Of a DNA stretch of 64,000 nt, positions 51,510 to 59,396 are shown piece by piece. The translations under genes and the position numbers were made by a program. Location of the stretch: positions 6,034,001 to 6,098,000 of the forward strand of contig NZ_CP114909.1 in assembly GCF_027497355.1 (NCBI RefSeq). The letters are read 5' to 3'. This DNA is from Micromonospora sp. WMMA1947 (GTDB lineage: Bacteria; Actinomycetota; Actinomycetes; Mycobacteriales; Micromonosporaceae). Positions within the stretch are counted from its first letter, which is position 1. The number at the start of each line of letters is the position of its first letter. The notes under the pieces were generated by a model. The model was not told the origin of the DNA. It did no database searches and worked only from the letters and a program-made list of their open reading frames with translations.

Positions 51510-52991
51510 TCATCGTGCTCCCTTCGCCGTGGACCGGACCTGCGCGACCGCCTCGGTCTGGTCGACCGGCCAGCCGCCGCTGCCCCGCCCGGCCCGCGCC
51601 GCCGCGATCATGTCGGTGGTCGAGCGCCCGTCGAGGTACGGCACGACCACCGTGTGACCACCCCAGCGGGCCAGGATGTCCGTCTCCGGCAGCGTCTCCG
51701 GGCCGCCGCCGCTGGCGTAGTCGCCGCCCTTGACCCAGATGTCGGGGCGCAGCCAGGACAGCGCCGCCTCCGGGGTCGCCTCGTCGAAGATCAGCACCGC
51801 GTCGACGCAGCCGAGCGCGGCGAGCAGCCGTCCCCGGTCGCCCTGCGGCACGACCGGGCGTTCCGGCCCCTTGAGCCCGGCGACGCTGGCGTCGGAGTTG
51901 AGGCAGACCACCAGGCAGTCGCCGAGTTGCCGGGCCGCCTGGAGCGTCGCCACGTGCCCGGCGTGCAGCAGGTCGAAGCAGCCGCCGGTGGCCACCACGG
52001 TGCCGCCCGCCGCGCGTACCCGGGCCACCACCTCACCGGCCGCCGCGGCGCCGATCCGGTCCCCGCCGCCGGTGACCACCGCCGGGGCCACCGCCCGCAC
52101 CGGCGCGGGCAGCGCGGTGGCCACACCGCCCCCGGCCACGTACGCCGACGCCTCCGCGACCGCCTCCTGCACCGCCTCGGACACCAGCGCGCCCCGGGCC
52201 AGGGCGAGCGTCGCGGTGGACGCGAACCGGTCCCCCGCGCCGCAGGTGTCCCCCTCGGCGGGCGGCGCCGGCACCACCAGGGGCGTGGACCCGGCGTGGC
52301 TGAGCAGCGCGCCGTCCCCGCCGAGCGTCACCGCCACCGCGCGCGCCTGCCAGCGGCGGCGCAACGCGTGCGCGCTACGGGACGCGACGGCCAGGCGGGA
52401 ACCGCCAGGCGGCGTCTTGGCCAAGTCGCGGGCCTCCGGCTCGTTCGGCGTGGCCAGGTGCACCCCGGGTACGGCCCCCGGCCCGCGCGGATGCGGATCC
52501 CAGACCACCGGCGCCCGGGTGGCGGTCAGCGCGGCGCGCAGCGCGGGATGCGCTGCCACGCCCCGGCCGTAGTCGCTGACGAGCACGGCGGACGCGTCGG
52601 CGATCAGCCGCAGCACCGCGTCGCTCGGCTGACCCGGCGCACCGGACGTCCCGCCCCGGTCATGGCGCAGCAGCACCCGGCCGCGCGCCCGCAGCCGGAT
52701 CTTCTCCGGGGTGGCGCCGGCCAGCGGAAGCGCGTACAACCGGACGCCGGCGGCGGCGAGCAGCGTGCCCAGCCGCGCCCCGCCCGCGTCGTCGGCGACG
52801 GCGGTGACCAGCGCGACGTCGGCGCCCTGCGCGGCGGCGAAGACGGCGGCCAGCCCGGCGCCACCGGGCCGGTCGACGGAGACGGTCTCGTCCAGCACCG
52901 GCACCGGGGAGTCCGGGCAGAGCCGGTTCACCAGACCCTCGACGTCGCGGTCCAGCAGCGTGTCACCGAGCACCACCACCGGGCCCCTCAT
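51510..52991 (-). CDS. hldE: Bifunctional heptose-7-phosphate kinase / heptose-1-phosphate adenylyltransferase
   Basis: 493 residues. The N-terminal PfkB kinase (about 1-310) has VDRPGGAGLAAVFAAAQGA and the catalytic Asp in DTCGAGDRFAST. The C-terminal nucleotidyltransferase has GGCFDLLHAGHVATLQ with the HxGH motif, VKGGDY, and GRSTTDMI. The fusion order is that of HldE from Gram-negative lipopolysaccharide synthesis: D-glycero-beta-D-manno-heptose 7-phosphate to the 1,7-bisphosphate, then, after phosphatase action, to ADP-heptose. It overlaps gmhA by 4 bp. The beta/ADP route is inferred from this domain pairing. Confidence 0.92.
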   Translation of the reverse strand: MRGPVVVLGDTLLDRDVEGLVNRLCPDSPVPVLDETVSVDRPGGAGLAAVFAAAQGADVALVTAVADDAGGARLGTLLAAAGVRLYALPLAGATPEKIRLRARGRVLLRHDRGGTSGAPGQPSDAVLRLIADASAVLVSDYGRGVAAHPALRAALTATRAPVVWDPHPRGPGAVPGVHLATPNEPEARDLAKTPPGGSRLAVASRSAHALRRRWQARAVAVTLGGDGALLSHAGSTPLVVPAPPAEGDTCGAGDRFASTATLALARGALVSEAVQEAVAEASAYVAGGGVATALPAPVRAVAPAVVTGGGDRIGAAAAGEVVARVRAAGGTVVATGGCFDLLHAGHVATLQAARQLGDCLVVCLNSDASVAGLKGPERPVVPQGDRGRLLAALGCVDAVLIFDEATPEAALSWLRPDIWVKGGDYASGGGPETLPETDILARWGGHTVVVPYLDGRSTTDMIAAARAGRGSGGWPVDQTEAVAQVRSTAKGAR

Positions 52992-53680
52992 GCCGGTCCT
53001 CCCCGCCCGGCCGGCGCCGTCGGGTCCGGCTCGCCGACGACGACCTCGACGCCGGCGCGTACCGGCCCGGCCGGCGTCTTCGCGGCGAGCGCGGCGGGCA
53101 GCGCCAGTTCGACGTACTCGCAGAGCACGTGCGAGGCCACCAGGTGCAGTTCCTGCACCACCTGCCCGTCCGGCGAGTCGATCGCCAGGTGCTCGTGGCA
53201 GAGGTCGGCGAGGGGGTTGGGTGCGGGTCCGGTGAAGGCCCAGCAGCGCAGTCCGGCCTGGTGTGCGGCGTGGGCGGCGGTGAGGAGGTTGGGGCTGGTG
53301 CCGCTGGTGGACAGGAGCAGGAGGATGTCGTGGGGTCGGCCGTGGGCGCGGACCTGTCGGGCGAAGGTTTCGTCGTATCCGTAGTCGTTGGCGATGGCGG
53401 TGAGGGCGCTGGTTTCGGCGTGCAGGGCGATGGCGGACAGCGGTTGGCGGTCGTGGCGGAGTTTGCCGACGAGTTCGGCGGTGAGGTGCTGGGCTTCGGC
53501 GGCACTGCCGCCGTTGCCCGCCACCAGCAGCCGGCCACCGGCGGCCAGCCGCTGCGCCAGTTCCTCACCCCAGCGGGCCAGCATCTGTTCCGCCTCCCGC
53601 AGCGGCAGCAGCGCGGCGGCCAGCAGGCTCAGGTGGTCCTCCAGCACCGTCGCGCCGGCCGGCGGCGTCCCGGCCGTCAT
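52988..53680 (-). CDS. gmhA: Sedoheptulose-7-phosphate isomerase
   Basis: 230 residues, SIS fold. LLVAGNGGSAAEAQHLTAEL, ANDYGYDETFARQV and LLLLSTSGTSPNL are the GmhA blocks. The Glu of HLTAEL and the later His of VQELHLVASHVLCEYVE match the metal-binding residues. It makes D-glycero-D-manno-heptose 7-phosphate. The extra C-terminal 30 residues are Pro/Ala-rich. Codon use changes sharply between about 53205 and 53510 (Glu GAA, Ala GCC, Leu CTC) relative to both ends of the same gene. The start shares one base with the preceding stop. Confidence 0.92.
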   Translation of the reverse strand: MTAGTPPAGATVLEDHLSLLAAALLPLREAEQMLARWGEELAQRLAAGGRLLVAGNGGSAAEAQHLTAELVGKLRHDRQPLSAIALHAETSALTAIANDYGYDETFARQVRAHGRPHDILLLLSTSGTSPNLLTAAHAAHQAGLRCWAFTGPAPNPLADLCHEHLAIDSPDGQVVQELHLVASHVLCEYVELALPAALAAKTPAGPVRAGVEVVVGEPDPTAPAGRGGPA

Positions 53681-54897
53681 CAGGCGACCACCCGGGTCGG
53701 GCGGCGCACCGTGGCCACCTCGCCGTACAACTCGGTGAGGCGGTCCGCCGTGGTGGCCCAGGAGTAGCGGGTGCGGGCCCGCTCCAGCGCCGCGGTCGCG
53801 TACGCGAAGCGGCGGATCCGGTCGTCGAGCAGGCCCCGGAGGGCCGCGCCGAGGGCCGCCGGTTCCCGGGGCGGCACCAGGTCGCCGGTGCGTCCGGCCA
53901 CCACCGTGTCGATCAGCCCGCCGACAGCCGTCGCCACCACCGGTACTCCGCAGGCCATCGCCTCCAGCGGGGTGAGCCCGAACGGCTCGTACCAGGGCGC
54001 GGCCACGAGCACGTCGGCCGACCGGTACCAGCGGCCCATCTCCTCCCGGGGCACCGCGCCGACCAGCCGTACCCGGTCGGCGACACCGAGGGAGTGGGCC
54101 AGCGCGCGCAGGCGCAGCGCGTACGGGTCGGTCTCCAGCAGCCCGGCCGGCGGCCCGCCGACGACCACGCACTCGGCGTCGGGCACCTCGGCGACGGCCC
54201 GGATGACGTCCTGGAAGCCCTTGCGCTCGACCAGCCGGCCGACGGTGAGGATGCGGGCCCGGCCGCCGTCGCGGTCGGCGACCGGGCCGAGCGGGGAGAA
54301 CGTCGTGAGGTTCACCCCCGACGGCACGACTGTCATCCGGGACCGGGGCACGCCCATCCGGACCAGTTCGGCCACCTCGTCCTGGCACTGGGCGACCACC
54401 CGGTCCACCGAGCGGCCCAGCTTCCGCTCGTGCTCGACCCGGCCCGGCGGGCTGGTGTCCTGCACGCCCTGGTAGCGGCGCTTGACGGTGCCGAGCGCGT
54501 GATACGTCTGCACCACCGGCACCCCCGCGCGGCGGGCCGCGGCGAGACCCGCCAGCCCGCTCATCCAGAAGTGCGCGTGCACCACCTCGGGCTGCCAGTC
54601 GCCGGTGCGCCACCGATCGGCCAGCCACTGCCCGAACGACGGCATGTACGGCAGCAGGTCGTCCTTGGCCACCGGCTCGGCCGGCCCGGCCGGTACGTGC
54701 ACCACCTCGTACCCGTCCGGGGTGCGGACGCTCACCGGCAGGTCCACCGCGTCGAGCCGGGTGTAGACGCGCACGTCGTGACCGGCGGCCGCGAGCGCGG
54801 CGGAGAGCTCCGCGACATGCGTGTTCTGGCCACCGGCGTCCTCCCCGCCGAGGACGGCGAGCGGGCTGGCATGCTCCGAGATCATCGCGATGCGCAT
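53680..54897 (-). CDS. GT4 glycosyltransferase
   Basis: 405 residues, GT-B fold, retaining. MRIAMISEHASPLAVLGGED then GGQNTHVAELSAAL bind the acceptor side. VVHAHFWMSGLAGL, VVPSGVNLTTFSP, ILTVGRLVERKGFQDVI and the E-x7-E motif in YEPFGLTPLEAMACG complete the family pattern, which resembles sucrose-phosphate synthase/MshA-type enzymes. The ATG at 54897 has GGAGGAGG upstream. Sugar donor unknown. The gene overlaps the preceding transferase by 16 bp. Confidence 0.9.
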   Translation of the reverse strand: MRIAMISEHASPLAVLGGEDAGGQNTHVAELSAALAAAGHDVRVYTRLDAVDLPVSVRTPDGYEVVHVPAGPAEPVAKDDLLPYMPSFGQWLADRWRTGDWQPEVVHAHFWMSGLAGLAAARRAGVPVVQTYHALGTVKRRYQGVQDTSPPGRVEHERKLGRSVDRVVAQCQDEVAELVRMGVPRSRMTVVPSGVNLTTFSPLGPVADRDGGRARILTVGRLVERKGFQDVIRAVAEVPDAECVVVGGPPAGLLETDPYALRLRALAHSLGVADRVRLVGAVPREEMGRWYRSADVLVAAPWYEPFGLTPLEAMACGVPVVATAVGGLIDTVVAGRTGDLVPPREPAALGAALRGLLDDRIRRFAYATAALERARTRYSWATTADRLTELYGEVATVRRPTRVVA

Positions 54898-55856
54898 ACT
54901 TCCTCCTCCAGCAGCCGGTCCCAGTCGGCGAGGAATCGCTCCAGGCCGTAGCGGTCCCGGGCGGCGGCCCGGGCCACGGCGCCCGCCCGGCGGGCGGACT
55001 CCGGGTCGTCCAGCAGGCCACGGGCGGCGTCGACGAGCGTGTCGACGCGGGTGGACAGCGCGCCCGCGGCCGGTGGCACCGCCTCCACCGCTTCGGTGGT
55101 GGCCAGTGCCACCACGGGCATGCCCATGGTCATGGCCTCGATGAGGCTGAGGCCGAGTGAGGTCCAGCGGCACAGGTGCAGGTAGGCGCGCCGTTTGGCG
55201 AGTTCGGCGTGCATGGCGTGCTGGGGTACGTCGTCGTGGCTGGTCAGCCGGTTCTCGGGCAGGCCGAGGTGGGCGGCGAGACCGTCGACCTTCATCCCGT
55301 AGACGTCCAGCGGCGCCAGCGCGGCGAACCGGGCGAGCAGGTCGGTGCCGGTGACGCGCCAGCGGCGTACCGGCTCGTTGATGACCACGGCGAGGCGGTC
55401 GAGTTCGCCGGTCCACTCGACGGCGGGCGGTACGACGCCGTGGTCGACGACTGTGGTGCGGGTGGCGCCGTTGTCCCAGAACAGCTCGTTGAACGCGGTG
55501 ACGTGGGTCAGCAGCAGGTCGTCGCGGTCGGCCATCGGGTGCCGGGTGTTCGGCACGTCGCCTTTCGGCGTGTTGTGCTCGACGTAGATCGCCGGCACGT
55601 CCCGGCCGGGCCGGCGGCCGAGCCACTCGGCGGCCAGGTCGAGTTCCTCCGGACGTTGCAGGATCACCAGGTCCACGTCGGTGTCGCGCAGCTCCTCGGG
55701 AGTGACCTCCACGGCGCTGTCCGGCCACGGGTAGGTGCGCGCCCGGCCCAGCCCGTACGGGCCCCGGTCCGGGGTGACCGGCACCAGGTAGCGGTGCTTG
55801 CCGTGCACGAAGGACGTCGTCCACGACCCGTGGACGTGCCACAGCAGGATGTTCAT
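54882..55856 (-). CDS. Glycosyltransferase, heptose-cluster type
   Basis: 324 residues. MNILLWHVHGSWTTSFVHGK and HRYLVPVTPDRGPYGLGRA are followed by IYVEHNTPKGDVPNTRHP, a distinctive block. The C-terminal half has LHLCRWTSLGLSLIEAMTMG, the GT-B donor-binding Glu segment. I know this type from actinobacterial polysaccharide clusters but cannot name the linkage. Start overlaps the fusion-gene stop (ATGA). Confidence 0.82.
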   Translation of the reverse strand: MNILLWHVHGSWTTSFVHGKHRYLVPVTPDRGPYGLGRARTYPWPDSAVEVTPEELRDTDVDLVILQRPEELDLAAEWLGRRPGRDVPAIYVEHNTPKGDVPNTRHPMADRDDLLLTHVTAFNELFWDNGATRTTVVDHGVVPPAVEWTGELDRLAVVINEPVRRWRVTGTDLLARFAALAPLDVYGMKVDGLAAHLGLPENRLTSHDDVPQHAMHAELAKRRAYLHLCRWTSLGLSLIEAMTMGMPVVALATTEAVEAVPPAAGALSTRVDTLVDAARGLLDDPESARRAGAVARAAARDRYGLERFLADWDRLLEEEVCASR

Positions 55857-57517
55857 CCGGCCACCCCGTCCGCCACCGGTGTCGGCACGCCGAGCAGCCG
55901 CAACGCCTCCAGCACGCGCCCCGGCTCGACCGCCGACAGGCACGGGTGCCCGGGGACCGGGCAGACGGTGGCGCGGGTGTCCCGGCACGCCGCACCCGCG
56001 TCACCGAGGCGCACCGTCGGCACCCGGTACGGCCCCCACTGTCCGAACGGCACCGTGGGGGCGAACAGGCTCACCACCGGCACACCCAACGCGGCGGCGA
56101 GGTGCGCCGGGCCGGTGTTGCCCACCACCAGCGCGCCGGCTCCGGCGATCACCGCCGCCAGCTCGTCCAGCCCGGTTCGCCCGCCCAGGTCGACGCCGCC
56201 CGCCGCGGCGACCCGCGCGGTCAGATCCCGCTCGTCCGGTCCGCCGGTGACCACGACCCGGTAGCCGGCCGCGCCGAGCACGCGGACCACACGGGTGGCC
56301 AGTTCCTCCGGGCAGGCGCGGGTCTCCACCGACGATCCGGGGTGCAGGACCACGTAGCCGGGCTCGCCGGCGGCGGCCGCGGGCGGCGGAAGCCGGTCGG
56401 TGCGGATGCGCAGCGCCGGTTCGTCGTGGCCGGGCAGCGCGAAGCCGGCGGCGGCAGCGAGGGACAGGGCACGTTCCGGTTCGGGTACGCCTGCCGGAAC
56501 GCGGTGGCGGACGTCGAGCAGGCTGCCCGGGTAGTCGTCGCTGATCGCGCTGATCCGCGGTATCCCGGCCAGGCGCAGCAGCAGCGCGAGAGGCAGGGCG
56601 GACTGGTGGAAGGAGGTGAACACGACGGCCTCGTCGGCGCGTACCTCCGACAGCCGGTCGGTGAGCGCGCGCACGGCGCCGGGGTCGACGGGTGGGGCGG
56701 GCGCGTCGATCCACGGCAGTGGCGCCTCGATGATCTCGTCCACGCCTGGTAGCAGCTCGGCGGCGGCCCGGCCGCGTGGCCCGCACAGCAGCACCACGCG
56801 CTCCGCGCCGGCCGCCACCGCCCGGATGCCCGGCCCGGTGACCAGCACGTCGCCCGCCGCGTCGCTGCGGACCGCCAGCACCGTGCCCCGGCGCGACCCG
56901 CGTGCGGGCTGCGGCGCGGCCGTCAGGCGCATCCGGGCCAGCACGATGCCCACCGCGTCCGGCAGGTCGGCGGCGACCGTCGGCGCGGCGGCCACCTCGG
57001 CGGCCCGGGTCGCGGGCGTGGGCACCATGATCGCGGCGGCGCCGGCCGCCGCGGCGGCTGCCGTGTCCGCGCCGATGTCACCGATCAGCACACACCGGGT
57101 CGGCGTGGTCCCGAGCGCGGCCGCCGCCTCGTGCACCAGGCCGGCAGCGGGCTTGCGGCAGGCGCACCCGTCGGCCTCCGCGTGCGGGCAGATCGCCCAG
57201 TGGTCGAAGGGCCCGAGCAGTTCCTCCACCCGGGCGTTGACCAGGCGCAGGTCGTGCGCGGTGAAGTAGCCCCGGGCCAGGCCGGACTGGTTCGTCACGA
57301 CGGCGAGCCGCAGTCCGGCCGCCCGCAACCGGTCCAGCGCCTCCCGGGCACCCGGCACCGGCCGTACCTTCTCCGGGTCGCCGTTGTACGGCACGTCCTC
57401 CACCAGCGTGCCGTCGCGGTCCAGCAGAACCGCGTCGTACAGGCCGGACGGGAACCGGTCAGCACCCGGGTCAACCCGGGCTGACCTGCACTGATCCCGC
57501 TCCTGGTCCCGTCGCAC
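55853..57517 (-). CDS. Fusion of GmhB-like heptose bisphosphate phosphatase and GT9 glycosyltransferase
   Basis: About 554 residues from the GTG at 57517. The N-terminal 180 residues are a HAD histidinol-phosphatase-type domain: nucleophile in VLLDRDGTLVEDVPYN, VVTNQSGLARGYF, the zinc loop CPHAEADGCACRKPAAG, and LIGDIGADTAAA. This is GmhB, which removes the 7-phosphate of heptose bisphosphate. After a linker near residue 205 a complete GT9 domain follows: VLAVRSDAAGDVLVTGP, YVVLHPGSSVETRACPEELA and LVVGNTGPAHLAAALGVPV. First gene of the operon. The exact start is uncertain, since no ATG is available before the DRDGT motif. Confidence 0.9.
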   Translation of the reverse strand: MRRDQERDQCRSARVDPGADRFPSGLYDAVLLDRDGTLVEDVPYNGDPEKVRPVPGAREALDRLRAAGLRLAVVTNQSGLARGYFTAHDLRLVNARVEELLGPFDHWAICPHAEADGCACRKPAAGLVHEAAAALGTTPTRCVLIGDIGADTAAAAAAGAAAIMVPTPATRAAEVAAAPTVAADLPDAVGIVLARMRLTAAPQPARGSRRGTVLAVRSDAAGDVLVTGPGIRAVAAGAERVVLLCGPRGRAAAELLPGVDEIIEAPLPWIDAPAPPVDPGAVRALTDRLSEVRADEAVVFTSFHQSALPLALLLRLAGIPRISAISDDYPGSLLDVRHRVPAGVPEPERALSLAAAAGFALPGHDEPALRIRTDRLPPPAAAAGEPGYVVLHPGSSVETRACPEELATRVVRVLGAAGYRVVVTGGPDERDLTARVAAAGGVDLGGRTGLDELAAVIAGAGALVVGNTGPAHLAAALGVPVVSLFAPTVPFGQWGPYRVPTVRLGDAGAACRDTRATVCPVPGHPCLSAVEPGRVLEALRLLGVPTPVADGVAG

Positions 57518-57647
57518 GGGCGGCGGGTTCCCGAGGCCCCGAGGAGTAAACGTCGACGTCGGCGCCAGGCGTCCCCGCCGGTGCCGCACGACCGGTGCAC
57601 GCCTGCCACGACCTGCCCGGTCCGGCGATACCCGCCGCCCCGGAGAA

Positions 57648-57668
57648 GCTAACCCGACCGCCGTTAGC
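57648..57668. promoter_or_regulatory. Candidate operator in the divergent promoter region
   Basis: GCTAAC and GTTAGC with a 9-bp spacer form a perfect inverted repeat, AT-rich for this genome, 30 bp before the SRPBCC gene and 131 bp before the heptose operon. It could be a regulator site for one or both. Confidence 0.4.
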
Positions 57669-57697
57669 GACCGCCCTCACCGGGGTACCGCTCGGTG

Positions 57698-58144
57698 ATG
57701 GCGGTTGTGGAGAAGGTGATCGACGCGCCCCCGGAGCAGGTGTTCGAGGTGCTCGCGGACGGGTGGACGTACAGCGACTGGGTGGTGGGCACCGCGCACG
57801 TGCGGGACGTGGACGACACGTGGCCGCGCGTCGGCAGCCGGCTGCACCACCGGGCCGGGCCCTGGCCGTTCTCGCTGCAGGACAAGTCCACGGTGCTGGA
57901 GTGCCAGGCGCCGCAGCGGCTGGTGTTGCGCGCCGGGCTGTGGCCGGCCGGGGAGGCGATCGTGGCGTTCGACCTGGAGCCGCTGGACGACGGCCGGACC
58001 CGGGTGACGCTCGGTGAGGACTTCGCCGCCGGGCCGTTGCGGTGGGTCCGGACCAAGCTCAACGACCTGGTGCTGCATCTTCGTAACCGGGAGACGCTGG
58101 CCCGGCTGTCCGACATCGCGACGCGGCAGAAGCCGGAGCGGTGA
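57698..58144 (+). CDS. SRPBCC-family protein
   Basis: 148 residues. VVEKVIDAPPEQVFEVLADG and VLECQAPQRLVLRAGLWP are typical of the START/polyketide-cyclase-like helix-grip fold, here without evidence of a specific ligand. Such stand-alone proteins often bind lipids or aromatic compounds. GTG at 57695 is an alternative start. Confidence 0.88.
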   Translation: MAVVEKVIDAPPEQVFEVLADGWTYSDWVVGTAHVRDVDDTWPRVGSRLHHRAGPWPFSLQDKSTVLECQAPQRLVLRAGLWPAGEAIVAFDLEPLDDGRTRVTLGEDFAAGPLRWVRTKLNDLVLHLRNRETLARLSDIATRQKPER

Positions 58145-58234
58145 TCGATCGCCGGCGGGGCGTCTGTGCGCCCGCCGCGCGAGGGACTGGCTACCCTCTC
58201 AGGTGAACCTGTCGGCTGACCGAGGATGTCCGTG

Positions 58235-59002
58235 ATGATCGAACCCGTGCAGTTACCCTCCCCGTGGGGGGATGCGCGCCTGACCGTCGTCGTTCCGACC
58301 TACAACGAGGCGGGCAACCTCCCGGTGCTGGTCGAGCGCCTCCTGGCGCTCCCGCTGCCGGGGCTGAAGGTGCTGGTCGCGGACGACAACTCCCCGGACG
58401 GTACCGGCGAGGTCGCCGACAAGCTGGCCATCGAGCACCCGGACCGGGTGATGGTCGTGCACCGCCCGGGCAAGGAGGGCCTCGGCCGGGCGTACGTGGA
58501 CGGCATCGGCCGGGCGCTCGACGACGGCGCGGACTTCGTCGCGCAGATGGACGCCGACCTGTCGCACCCGCCGGAGGCCCTGCCCGGCATGCTCGGCGCG
58601 CTGCTGTCCACGCAGGCGTCGGTGGTCATCGGCTCGCGGTACGTGCCCGGCGGTGAGCTGGACGAGAACTGGCCGCTGTACCGGCGCGCGCTCAGCGGCT
58701 GGGCGAACCTGTACGTGCACACGCTGCTGCGGGTCCGCATCCGCGACCTGACCGCCGGCTTCAAGATCTGGCGGGCCGACGCGCTGCGCGCGATCGGGCT
58801 GGACCGGGTGCAGTCCAACGGCTACAGCTTCCAGGTGGAGATGCACTACCTCGCCACCAAGCTGGGCCACACGATCCTCGAGGTGCCGATCCGCTTCGAG
58901 GAGCGCCGCGACGGCGACTCGAAGATGACCACCGCCACGAAGATCGAGAGCGCGCTGATGCCGTTCAAGCTGCGCAGCCGGCACCGCAACCTGGACTCCT
59001 GA
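58235..59002 (+). CDS. Polyprenol monophosphomannose synthase
   Basis: 255 residues, GT2. LTVVVPTYNEAGNLPVLVER, VLVADDNSPDGTGEVAD, FVAQMDADLSHPPEALPGM (the DAD metal site) and DLTAGFKIWRADAL define the dolichol-phosphate-mannose synthase/Ppm1 catalytic domain. It transfers mannose from GDP-mannose to polyprenyl phosphate for lipoglycans and protein mannosylation. Unlike mycobacterial Ppm1 it carries no fused acyltransferase domain. GAGG lies nine bases before the ATG at 58235. The ATG at 58226 is an alternative. Confidence 0.9.
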   Translation: MIEPVQLPSPWGDARLTVVVPTYNEAGNLPVLVERLLALPLPGLKVLVADDNSPDGTGEVADKLAIEHPDRVMVVHRPGKEGLGRAYVDGIGRALDDGADFVAQMDADLSHPPEALPGMLGALLSTQASVVIGSRYVPGGELDENWPLYRRALSGWANLYVHTLLRVRIRDLTAGFKIWRADALRAIGLDRVQSNGYSFQVEMHYLATKLGHTILEVPIRFEERRDGDSKMTTATKIESALMPFKLRSRHRNLDS

Positions 59003-59021
59003 CACCGCTTTCCGTGTCTCC

Positions 59022-59068
59022 ACCGCGCCCTCACGCTGCGTCATTGTCACCGCGCGTGAGGGCGCGGT
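59022..59068 (+). terminator. Terminator of the mannose synthase gene
   Basis: ACCGCGCCCTCACGC (59022-59036) pairs perfectly over 15 bp with GCGTGAGGGCGCGGT (59054-59068), 20 bp beyond the stop. Confidence 0.8.
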
Positions 59069-59093
59069 CGCGCGGCGACTTCCCTCGTCGGCC

Positions 59094-59218
59094 CCTTTGC
59101 TCTGCAGCCATCGGCGCAGCACCGCCCTGAGCAGGGGCGCTCCTCGGAGCACCGTTTCGCCGGATGCCGACTCCGGAAACGGTACGTGACCGATGCGCAT
59201 GCGGCTGCAGAGCAAAGG
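59094..59218. repeat. Palindrome-bounded element, family D
   Basis: A perfect 16-bp inverted repeat, CCTTTGCTCTGCAGCC (59094-59109) and GGCTGCAGAGCAAAGG (59203-59218), encloses 93 bp with a nested repeat CCGTTTC / GAAACGG. This has the layout of a small non-autonomous mobile element or a structured RNA. Only one copy is present in this window. Confidence 0.7.
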
Positions 59219-59396
59219 CGGCGGTGCGGTCATTCCGTCGGCGCGATACCGGACACTCAGCGTGACGCCCGGAACGGCCCTCACAGGTGAAGTGCGGCGC
59301 GACGATGAGCAGTCGCGCAGTCGGCGGTCGGCCGATGCCGCTGAGCGCCTCCGTCCGGCGGCGGTCCCGGCGGCGAGGTTGCGCGGTGGGACGCTC

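Larger units (their letters stand above)
59003..59396. other. Intergenic region between the mannose synthase and the IS110 element
   Basis: This 394-bp stretch holds the terminator at 59022-59068, a 125-bp palindrome-bounded element at 59094-59218, and about 170 bp with no recognisable feature leading up to the transposase stop. The right end of the insertion element must lie inside it, or just at the stop, but IS110 elements lack terminal inverted repeats and I cannot place the junction. Confidence 0.6.

Noticed and set aside
49797..57517. Heptose operon as part of an aminoglycoside-type antibiotic cluster
   Set aside because: No aminotransferase, cyclitol synthase, nucleoside or resistance gene lies within the block. 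Glycosyltransferases dominate, which favours a glycan.
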